Positions 54,574 to 64,000 of a stretch of 64,000 bases of DNA are shown here, one piece after another. The notes under the pieces were generated by a model. The model saw nothing but the letters and a program-made list of their open reading frames with translations, ran no database searches and was not told where the DNA came from. Made by a program: the position numbers and the translations under genes. This DNA comes from Irpex lacteus. Lineage: Eukaryota > Basidiomycota > Agaricomycetes > Polyporales > Irpicaceae. The stretch lies in assembly GCA_001986395.2 (NCBI GenBank), contig MQVO02000017.1, forward strand, positions 434,001-498,000. The letters run 5' to 3'. Positions within the stretch are counted from its first letter, which is position 1; every line of letters starts with the position of its first letter.

Positions 54574-55359
54574 GCTGCCCTTGGGTAGTCAGCCAGACTC
54601 CACGTTCCATCTCGGTTTCAGCGCCCTGTCCTTCTTCCAGTAACCCATACGTCCCCCCCTCCTCAGTCCCCTCCCCCCCCAACATCCATCTTCAAAGCGT
54701 AATGCCTCCGCGGCACTCTATACATACTCACATATCGACATCCCTTGATTCTCACGTATTGATACGTCATTCATCGCCCCATAGTCATCCCTCCGTCCTA
54801 CACCCACAGCGATACCTCCCTCACTCCCGACTTACGCGATACCTTCCACACCTCCTCCTCGACATCCGTTTGTGGGCACTGACTCCGTCACGCCACAACT
54901 CACACCGCATCTCAGTAGAGATACTCAGATCGCATCGTATTCTCATCTTGTGCTCTGCTCTATATGTTTTCTCTTGTAACTCGTATTGCTATCGAAGGTT
55001 ATTGATTCGCTGTCGTGTCGCCCGCGGACCTATTAGCGCTGTGTTACTGTACTTTTGTCATCCCGTAGTGTTGTATTCCACTCGTGTACAACCCGAATGA
55101 TCAATTGTATGTCCACCCATTAATCTCAGCCTTTTGAGCCTGAGCCGTGATACCAGAGCTCGAGAGCAGACGTTCTAACCTTCATATGGGAACCTACGAC
55201 TATCAATGCCAAAATAGGCCTCCGCGAGACTCGTGTGGACGGATTTGGGTGGAACGCCACAACGCCGGCGCTCTGTGGCTTGGACTCACCGTGACTTCAA
55301 GTTTTTGAGGTATTTACACCTACTTGCACTCTCACGTCATCAGCCTCCTTGTAAGACCA
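54574..55359. other. Intergenic, 3' and 5' untranslated sequence
   Basis: Pyrimidine-rich sequence (54600-54900) follows the stop of the previous gene; the next gene on the same strand starts at 55360. No other feature seen. Confidence 0.5.
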
Positions 55360-57067
55360 ATGCCAGATATTCCGGTCAGTTCGCAGATATTCGACATCGC
55401 GTTTGACCCGGCACGTCAAATCGTCCACGGCGCACTGCTTTCTGGCTCAGTCCAAAGTTTCTCTTACAACGACGACGACGCCGAGTTCACGCACGAAAAG
55501 AAGATAAACTTGAGGCTATCGAAGAAGAGCTGTAGGTCACTGGATGTCAGCGGAGATGGGGAAAAACTCTGGGTTGTTGGGAAGAACAAATCACTCTTGT
55601 ACGTCGCCGCCCGAGGTTGAAAGTTTAGAATGTCTGACGGTAGTGTGCTTGTAGCACGATTGATACTTCTACAGGGACTCTAGTCAATACGCGGAAAGGT
55701 GCTCACGAGTGAGTGCATATTATTCCGGCTTCAACATTGTTTTAATGTGTACAGCACTCGCAAGTGCAGCCATCAACCGTATCAAACGGCTCACCCCAAA
55801 TCTGTTGTCGACGGGAGATGATGATGGTGTGGTCAAGGTTTGTCACATAACTTTTAGTTCTCTTGTTTATCTCTGAGCAAGTGACGGCAGCTTTGGGACC
55901 CACGGAAACCGGACGCGGTCAATACGTACACCCATCATTTCGACTTCATATCAGATTTCTTGTGGGTGGAGGATAAAAGACACTTGGTGTGCACCAGGTA
56001 CGCCGCTTCTCAGACATCACTCCCAGTTCTTCATTCAATATATCCATGTATTCAGCGGAGACGGGACACTCTCGGTTCTTGACGTCCGCTCAAAAAAGGA
56101 CAAACCGTTCGCCCAGTCAGAAGACCAAGAAGACGAGCTACTCTCGATAGTGTCTATCAAAGGGTACGCTATCCACTTTACCGTGTATCTATCCCCTTCA
56201 CTGACCTGCCACATCGATACACGCAGCGGTTCAAAACTCCTTATAGGTACTCAGTCTGGCACACTCGCACTGTTTTCTCCACGACATGGCTACGCAGACT
56301 GCGTCACTCGCATCCCAGGACACCCTCACTCCATCGACACGCTCTCGCCTATACCATCTAGATACCCCAACTCGTCATCTACAGTCCTCACAGGTTCGAG
56401 CGACGGTCTTGTGAGGGTGGTTGAGGTCTTCCCTCAAAGTCGGCTGGTAGGCGTGCTCACCGATAGTGCAATGGCGGCAGAGGAAGAGGGTGAAGGACCT
56501 GGTGGAGAAGGATGGCCGGTTGAAAGAGTCAGGGTGGAACGAGGCGGCGAAGGGCGATGGGTTGGGTGTGTCGGCCATGAGGAGGTCCTGAGGATGGTTG
56601 ATATGAAGGAGGTATTCGAGGACGAGGAGGAAGAGGATAGCGATAAGGAGGCTGATAGTGACGGGAGCGAAGCAGATGAAAACGACGAAGTACATGAGAA
56701 GGCAGAAAACAAGAAGGTCGAACGAGCAGAACACGCGAGCTCCGACGACGAAGAAGATGAAGAGGACGAGTGCGGCGAAGACTCGGAGCACGATCCCTCT
56801 GCTCCGTCTAAGAGTAATGCTACCGCAGCTGCTTCAACTCACCCTCCCGAAAATCTACATAAGAAGGAAGAAGCCGACGACGAAGATGATGCGAAGAATT
56901 CGGATTCAGACGCAGAAGTCGAAGCTGACGCGGACTCGGACTCGGACGTTCAAACGAAAGAACGCAAGCGTAAAAAGAAAAGGGAGGTGGACCCCTTCCG
57001 TGCCTTGAAGAAGCCCAAGGGACGAAATCAGCTGGAAGTTGGAGATGGATTCTTCGCCGACCTTTGA
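55360..57067 (+). CDS. JIP5: WD-repeat protein JIP5 / WDR55 orthologue
   Basis: Spliced model: 55360-55598, 55655-55708, 55765-55837, 55891-55997, 56056-56163, 56227-57067; 1422 nt, 473 aa, frame closed across all introns. The N-terminal three quarters form a WD propeller with diagnostic pieces (FDIAFDPARQIVHGALLSG, GAHDAAINRI, LSTGDDDGVVKLWDPR, SGDGTLSVLDVRS, GTQSGTLALFSPRHG). The C-terminus is a long acidic run followed by basic KKKREVDPFRALKKPKG and a terminal FFADL, as is usual in the WDR55/JIP5 family. In yeast and animals this protein acts in the nucleolus in 60S ribosome biogenesis and rRNA processing. The first in-frame ATG fits the family start. It is followed head to tail by the SNF2/RING gene. 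Confidence 0.87.
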
Positions 57068-57476
57068 CTGGGATATATGGGGTCGTGATAGCGAAGAGAG
57101 GGGGTTGAGTCTAGAGAAAATTTGTATACACTCACGGCAGCTAATCGTAAGTAGCGATGAGGAAGCATAAGGTGTGAGGCGGGCTATATAGCTGGGCTTT
57201 CCCGCGGTTTGAATCGAGTAAATAAACTCCAAGGCTGGTATCATACTGGAGATTCATGAAAAATCACAACGATGAGCGAGTAACGAGATTATAGTGGCCA
57301 GGCATTGAAGCTTACGGTGATGGTCGACGTCGTCGATCGCGAGAAGCGCTAGAGGCGTCACGGTGAGCCGAACGCGTGACATCACGCGGTCCAGTCACGC
57401 GGCGGCGTTGTGCGCGTAAATATTGCTCGATTTGGCAGTGCACCGACCCTGACCTCCTCCTCCATCCACCTCCATA
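57068..57476. other. Intergenic region between JIP5 and the SNF2/RING gene
   Basis: About 400 bp containing the JIP5 3' end and the promoter of the next gene. A palindrome-like GACGTCGTCGATCG stretch lies near 57325. Nothing else is supportable. Confidence 0.5.
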
Positions 57477-60400
57477 ATGTCGGAACCACCAAAGCAACCG
57501 CCAACTCAACCAAGATCGCGTATTCTCGCAGCCTTCGACGACCCACTGGGACTGTTTGCCGCCCAGGGCTCAAGCACCGCGACCAACTCGAATGCCAGCG
57601 TCGCTGGCGCGAAACACGCTCTTGACGAAGACGAGGACATGGACGAAGACGACGATTCTGAGGATGAAGACAGACGTGGGTTGAAGAGGAGAGCGAGCGG
57701 GATGGGCATACGCGCGAGTGATTGGACTCCACCGGTTATTCCTGCCAGTACGTGCTTGACTTTTGTTACTTGGGGTTGTACTGACAAGACGGCAGGCAGC
57801 ACGCAATTTATGCAGAAGCTTAACGCGTCAAGACCTTCCCAAACACCGCAAGCTCAATTAACACCTCAATCCTCTCAGTCTGCGGCAGGCGGAGGGTTTG
57901 CCGGGAAACTCATAGGAAAACTGAACTATGATACCGCGAGCCCGGTGGGGAAGTTGGACGTAGGAGGGGCAGACCAGGCCGTTCGGTGAGAATCCACGCA
58001 TATATGCAGTGCAGACTCATCTACTAACGGAGCCGCGTGTATCTACTTTTTCAGAATGGCGGACTTTGTCTCGAGAGCGATCGACAACGTCTCGCATGGA
58101 TTGACTGTACGCGCTGCTATGGACAGCCTCGGATTGAAAGAGTGCGTCCAGATCTTTCATTTCTAGGTTCTATCTACTGATGAGATACTATTCACTCGCA
58201 CTGTAGTCTACGAGACGTCATTCCCGGTCTCGAAGTACGCCTTTTGCCCCACCAGTTGATTGGTGTAAGCTGGTACGTCGCGTCTTTTATCATATACATT
58301 GCATATTCTTTCGAGTTTCACCCTCATCTCCCTCGTTTCATAGGATGGTGCACCAAGAACGCAACCCACAATACCGTGGTGGTTTTCTAGCGTAGGTGAC
58401 TTCTTCCTTTTCAGCCTCACGTCCACAACATGTAACCATCGCAATCTTTAGAGACGACATGGGCCTCGGTATGTCTAACTCCGTCTTTTCCCTCACTTGT
58501 AGATCCTGGCATACAGTTCACTCACGTGGAAGGCTGACCAGGTAAAACCGTGCAAATGATCGCTACGATGGTGTATAACCCTCCTACGGACGAAGATGAT
58601 AGGGAGAAGGAACGGACGACGTTGATTGTCGTTCCTGCTGCTCTGCTCCTTCAGGTACGTGACTTTTCTCACCATTTGCTCGTAGTCTAGTTTGGCTGCA
58701 CGTAACATCACACTGAAATGGCTAGCTGATAAGCTGTCTGTTGTCGTAGTGGAAAGAAGAACTAGAGCAAAAGACGAACGACGTGTTCAGCGTACACGTC
58801 CATCACGGCAAAGATAAACTCAAGTCTCTGGATAGACTGAGATCGAAAGATGTGAGTCGTCTCTCCTTCCATGAACCTTCATTTGTTCAGATTTGGGGGC
58901 ATATACCCGTGCACCATCACCGAGGTGCGACGAATGCTGACGATTAGGGCCTTGTAGGTTATAATAACATCCTACCAAACCCTGACGAACGACTTTTACG
59001 CCCCTCCGGACGTGGAGCCTGAGGATATGTACGATTGGGCCATCGAAAACGGGTATGCCACTTTCCTCCCATCAACCATCTCTTCGCTGACCGTCTGATC
59101 CCACTCACAGAGGCCTCCTAGCCCGGATGAAATGGTATCGCGTCATAGTCGACGAAGCGCAGTTCATCCGGAACCGGAACACCAAAGCCAGTAAAGCGCT
59201 AGCTGCTGTCAGGACGAAGTTGAGGTGGTGTTTGACTGGGACGCCCATTACTAATACTTTGTACGTCTTGTATCATCTTTTATCAGTTGGTATGGATGAT
59301 GCTTATGCGGTGTGTGGGTGTAGGGCGGATATCTATGGGTTATTGCGGTTTGGGCATTTTCGGCCGTTCAAGTGCGTCTGTCTTCACCCTTTCACCCTCG
59401 AAAGCTTGATTGATGTGTGGGTTGATTAGTGATTGGTACGACTTCAACGAGTTCGTCGCGAAAGTGCAAACTGTGGACGCCCCTCTGGCCGGCTCGCGCG
59501 CTCAGATGATCTTGCAGCCTATCATTCTGAGACGGACGAAGGATTCGCAACTTGTACGTGATCAGCGGATCTAGGGTGACGAGAGGTGACTGATACTGTG
59601 ATTGTGGGTTGTAGGAAGGCAAGCCGATTTTGGAGCTACCCCCGAAGCACGTCGAGATCGTGCAGTTGGAGTTCTCGCCGGATGAGAGGGAGGTGCGTAC
59701 TCATCTCTTTCTGTCTTCTCCTGCACACCTTGTACTTGATGTGCACAGTGCTGATTGTGTCATGCGAATACTTTGGGTAGTTGTACGAACACATTCAACG
59801 ACGCGCCCAGATCCAGCTGAACCGGTACATCCGAAACGGATCGGTCGTCAAGAAGTACGTCCCTCTCCGTCTTTACCAGCTGGCAAATGATAATAACGAC
59901 GTCGTTCATTTCAAGTCACTCGCAAGTCCTCGTGCTTATATTGAGGCTTCGGCAACTTTGCTGTCATCCCAATCTCGTTCTCGTAAGTTGGACGTCATGT
60001 TGCAGTACCAAGCTGAAGATTTAACTGGTGTGTAGAGTCTTAGCGGAGATGGAAGTGATCCCGCGTTAGCCGTCGCGAGTCTGGCTGAGAAGGAGTTCGC
60101 GAGGGCGACGAAGATTATGGGGGTCAAGTGGGCGTTCGACGTACGTAACACGCTTCATGTCCATCATTATCTTCTGAAGCATTAGTGTTTACCCTATGGT
60201 ATGAATAGATGAAGAAACGGTAAGCTGATATCCATTCACCTTCGAGTTTAGATTGCGAGATTCTGATAAGTGCATAAGATTCCTCGAACGCGCCCTTGAG
60301 AGCGTACTCGACTTCGAGGATGAAGACCTTGAAGCTGAGGAGGGAGAGTGCCCCGTATGCGGTGATCGTACGTCTCATCTCTGTGATCTATGCTCGTGCG

Positions 60401-62289
60401 CTGAACATGTTACGGTATTTCGTTGTAGCGTTCGTCGACAATAACGGCTTGGTGTTGGCCTGTGGAGATGAGATCTGCTTCGGTATGTGATTAATTTGGT
60501 CGTGCGTCTACGAGTACTACTGCGTACTGAAATTTTTGTATAGACTGTTGTCGGGAGTTGGCCGCCGCGCCGATTGCGCACGATGGAGTTTTGTACGTAG
60601 CGTTCACTCGACAAGCACCATAGAAGCGTACTGATTAGTGGACATCTCCCTGGCAGCGGTGAGGATGACGAGCGTACGAACATCGAACGCGAGAATCAGT
60701 TCGAGTTGGCTGCTGCCAAGGGGTTACGACCATGTATGTTTCCTGCTTCGCATGTGTCCATTAACATTGTTTGTTTACACAGTGGTACTTCAGGCCCAAC
60801 ATGCAAGAAGATGTCCGACCTGCGCGCGAACGCTACCTTCAAAGCCTCCGCATTCCAACCAACCGCCCAAGAGCTACGCGACGCCTCGCGTAGACGATGG
60901 CATAAACAGCCTGGCAAACCCCAACAGTCGAAGTCACGTTCTGGCTCTCCACCGCTCTTCCCGGTGGAAGAGAAGAAGAAGAAGATCACTAACTTCGACG
61001 AGTTCGAGCTACCAGAGTTGAGTGATAGCGATGACGACGACCTCCCGGATGCTGCGACGTTTTTGAAGAAGATGAAGGCGGATACTGGGGATGTGAAGGG
61101 CAAAGGGAAGGAGAAGGAGAAAACTAACGGAGACGATGTACGTTATCCCTATTTGAACGTCATACTTAGAAGTTCTGACGTTGAACCGTACTGCCTTCTC
61201 AAGGAGGTGACAGACATCACCCTCGGCGATATCTCTCGCGTAGGCAACTCTTCACAGCCAGTTGGGAGAAATGCGCCCAAGCCTGGCGAAGGTCCATCGG
61301 ATGCTATGGTCCGGGTATGGAAAGAGGGAGGTGTGAACGCTGAGCCAAGTACGAAGATGCTCGCTCTGGTCAAGTTCATCCAGGAGTGGGAGAGTACAGG
61401 TGACAAGATCATATGTTTCTCGCAATGTAAGTATTGCCTTCTACTGCTACGGGACATGTGCTGATTGTGGTCGATGGTCGTGTTGCCTAGGGACATCGAT
61501 GTTGGATCTCGTCGAGATGGTCTTCGCACGGTATGGTATCCAGAATTTGAGGTACGACGGGTCGATGGACCGCGGCGCGCGAGAGGCGGTGCTTGCGAGG
61601 TTCAGGCAACCAGGTGGACCTAGAGTTATTCTTATCAGGTACGTCTGCCTCCACGGCTCTCTATCATGAGTCAGTTCGCTGATATGAGTATGTAGTATGA
61701 AATGTGGAGGTGTTGGTTTGAACCTGACCTCAGCGAACCGTGTGGTCAAGTCAGTATACGGCTTTCCGAAACGGACATCACAGACTGACAGCTGATCGAT
61801 GGTTCCTCACAGCCTCGACCTATCATGGAACTACGCCTCTGAGTCCCAGGCTTACGACCGTGTTCATCGACTTGGCCAAGAGAAAGAAGTCGTTGTGAAG
61901 CGGTTGGTCGTAAACAACACACTCGAGGAGCGGTGAGTAACTCGTTGACCGGGCCCGAGTCGATGCGCTTGTTGACTGACGGTGAATGCTTGATAGTATG
62001 CTGCACCTTCAAGAAACCAAGACAGGTATGCACCAACACTGACGACATCCGTATGATACTGAATGGCTAAACACATGACATCGTAGGCCTCGCCGAAGCC
62101 GCACTCGGTGAAGGAACTGGATTGAAACTTCATAAGCTTAGCGTCAGGGAGCTCAAAGACGTACGTCCATTGTCATGTCTTTGGATGCTAGATAAGCCAC
62201 TTACATAACTTCTGGTCCAGTTGTTCGGCATGTCGAGAGACAGGGAGATGGAGAATCAAGGTCGGCTGCCGTATGCGGCTGTAGCCTAG
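57477..62289 (+). CDS. SNF2-family ATPase with internal RING finger (RAD5/RAD16/ULS1 type)
   Basis: At least 28 exons, about 1,100 aa. Exons were followed by frame and homology from MSEPPKQPP to the stop at 62287-62289. N-terminal 140 residues: acidic, low complexity. ATPase lobe 1: Walker A DDMGLGKT (58452-58560, split by two introns), DEAQ box near 59150, TGTPI near 59245, LRLRQLCCHP near 59960. The RING sits between the lobes: CPVCGD (60345), LACGDEICFDCC (60455-60550) and CPTC (60795), the hallmark of the RAD5/RAD16/ULS1/SHPRH group. ATPase lobe 2: YDGSMDRGAREAVLARF, KCGGVGLNLTSANRVV, RVHRLGQ. Such proteins remodel chromatin or act as ubiquitin/SUMO-directed ligases in DNA repair. Two microexons, 17 nt (58452-58468) and 11 nt (60209-60219), are required to keep the frame. 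One possible intron near 61139-61220 remains undecided. Confidence 0.88.
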
Positions 62290-63152
62290 GTCAAGGTGGC
62301 ACCCAAGGATTACCAACATCAGAATAACTCAGACTATATGCTCTATTACAGTAAGATTTGCGTTGTCCATACCTTATTTCCGAATATATACCGTACCCTA
62401 GTGGGCCGCCCACTGACAGTTCACTTGACTCAGCCTGTCTCGCGACTCGGAGTGGCCTGCAACTGCGTAGAGAACACTTTTAGTTCTTCCATATGTCGAA
62501 TTCACGAGACTGCTATCTATGGCGCATTCGAGGTGCGTACTGACGTCCAATGTCAGTCACCGTGATCAATGTAGTTGCACTAATAGGAAACAAACAGATG
62601 TAAATAATGACCGGCTTGAGCGCTTGTTACGCTTCACCAGAACACTCTGAACCGCAAGGGGAGGATCGTTGGGACGCGTTCGATGCATACCACTTGCGAG
62701 CAACTACCCTCATTGATTTACTAGTTGACAACTGGATGCCAATACCCGACTCTAACCAACGTCGCTCCACTTCACCTCGCAGCAGAGCTTATACTTGCAA
62801 ATCATTGAGATCCACTGCAAGTTGCCTTCTCCGGTGCGAGTCCTATGGGCATTGGCGATGAGTTACGGCCGGTGAGTACTGCTTCTAGTATCACTATTTG
62901 TCTGTACAATCCGTCCGACTGAAGACTAGAATGGGAATGAATATGTCGATGAAGTTTTCCTTTTACAGCATCTCGGACTTAGGCAGGTTTTGGTCGTGCT
63001 ACATCGATTACTTCCATACCGCATTCAGAACGCAATGAACACACAGCTAGTATTGCAATATATATATCACTGCGAATACATCACCGACACGGTAAAACTA
63101 CACGCCATACGTTCAAACATGACAAACTTCCGATCTATCAGCATCACCTGCA
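62290..63152. other. Convergent intergenic region
   Basis: Lies between the stops of two converging genes. AT-richer than its neighbours near 63050-63120. No gene or repeat recognised. Confidence 0.5.
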
Positions 63153-64000
63153 TCAGAAGAGAACACTATCGTCCAAATTGGTACACGAAAAATCAACGAG
63201 TGTCTTAAGAATGCCATCCTGCTGAATGGCAAATGTTGAGCCATGCGCGCAATGCAGCTCCTCCGGGTCAGATGTTCCTCCTGCTTGTCTGCTGGTATAT
63301 CCTGGAGGAAGCCACAGTCGTTTCCTTCTCCTACTATCCAACACCCACCGCCTATCCTCCGACATACGAAATAGCCCATCACTTGCAATAGGATACTCTG
63401 CCAACTCGTCTTCCCATACATAAGGTATTTCCTTAAAGTCAATGTGCACTGGACCAGAGCCGTCTTCTTTGACTAGGGGTTCAGAAACGGTAGCCTGAGC
63501 TGCGCTCCACTTGTGAACACCTCTATATCGCCTGCCACACTCCAAGTAGAACACAGCTTCTTCCCCGTTCGAATCGGCTAGATATTCATGGTAAACGGCG
63601 TCGATCGAAGGCTCAGATTTCATTTGAATCTGTCCGGCTGCGATTTGATGCAGACGGGGCCCGGAGTCGCCGGCAGTGTACCTATGCGGAAGCGACAGGG
63701 TATCTAGATTTGTTATAGCCCACAGCTGCAGCGTGATGCCCACAGGTCCTGTATAGGAATAGGAGAGAAAGCGAATGGTAGAGGCTGTACATGAGTAGAC
63801 GTGCAGCTTTGGGTGTCGACCACCGTGGCTGATGCAACCCTCCCAGCGCTTGATCACAGGTTGCGCGCGGGAGGGGTCCCACAGCGTGACGTCTCCGTAC
63901 TGGTTGCAGGAGAGAATGATGTCATCCTTGACAGGAAACGCACTTGACATCTCTCCGATCTCGTTTCCACAGCTGTACCTCCGCTCATGTTTGGTAATGT
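63153..64000 (-). CDS. 3' part of a gene crossing the right edge, propeller-like protein
   Basis: The frame is open from the stop at 63153 to the end of the window and continues upstream of the ATG at 63950 (codons for CGNEIGE precede it), so the true start lies outside. The visible 280 or so residues include ILSCNQYGDVTLWDPSRAQP, which resembles a WD-type blade, and then strand-rich segments typical of the C-terminal half of basidiomycete F-box/propeller proteins. No catalytic motif is seen. Assignment to a family needs the missing N-terminus. Confidence 0.6.
   Translation of the reverse strand, partial: ITKHERRYSCGNEIGEMSSAFPVKDDIILSCNQYGDVTLWDPSRAQPVIKRWEGCISHGGRHPKLHVYSCTASTIRFLSYSYTGPVGITLQLWAITNLDTLSLPHRYTAGDSGPRLHQIAAGQIQMKSEPSIDAVYHEYLADSNGEEAVFYLECGRRYRGVHKWSAAQATVSEPLVKEDGSGPVHIDFKEIPYVWEDELAEYPIASDGLFRMSEDRRWVLDSRRRKRLWLPPGYTSRQAGGTSDPEELHCAHGSTFAIQQDGILKTLVDFSCTNLDDSVLF

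Overview
The window looks like a gene-poor, repeat-rich stretch of a basidiomycete (Agaricomycete-type) fungal genome. The support is internal: all cellular genes are split by short introns (about 50-75 nt) with GT...AG ends and CTGAC/CTNAY-like branch sites; there is an expanded family of F-box-like proteins, a WD40 protein of fungal type, and a Ty3/gypsy chromovirus. No rRNA, tRNA or CRISPR array was recognised.

Left two thirds (1 to about 44.7 kb): a tandem segmental duplication. A 6-7 kb unit recurs at least four times head to tail (anchor sequence at about 5671, 12966, 31990 and 38169), plus a more diverged fifth unit. Each unit carries one minus-strand F-box-like gene with the same three downstream introns. 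Copy 1 (1308-3864) is a pseudogene, broken by a 674-bp TA-flanked MITE and a 4-nt frameshift. Copies 2 (9382-11024), 3 (26697-28334), 4 (34398-36167) and 5 (40240-41934) can each be spliced into an intact reading frame. The rest of each unit looks like decayed exons.

The third unit has been invaded twice. An 11.3-kb LTR retrotransposon (15340-26642) has two 376-bp LTRs identical by eye, a GTTGG target duplication, a single 2686-aa Gag-Pol polyprotein ending in a chromodomain, and an extra intact 707-aa ORF of unknown function between pol and the 3' LTR. A 1626-bp element (29741-31366) with about 70-bp terminal inverted repeats and an 8-bp target duplication appears to carry fragments of an intron-containing gene.

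Right third (45-64 kb): more ordinary single-copy genes. These are a six-exon WD40 protein with a long N-terminal region (45338-48040, minus), a six-exon gene of unknown function with three consecutive 78-nt exons (52502-54573, plus), the ribosome-biogenesis WD protein JIP5/WDR55 (55360-57067, plus), a RING-containing SNF2-family ATPase with at least 28 exons including 17-nt and 11-nt microexons (57477-62289, plus), and the 3' part of a minus-strand gene running off the right edge.

The two strongest candidates for something undescribed are the accessory ORF of the chromovirus, and a conserved 68-72 nt GT...AG intron-like segment found six times, in five cases 406-489 bp upstream of the start codon of an F-box gene or the WD40 gene.
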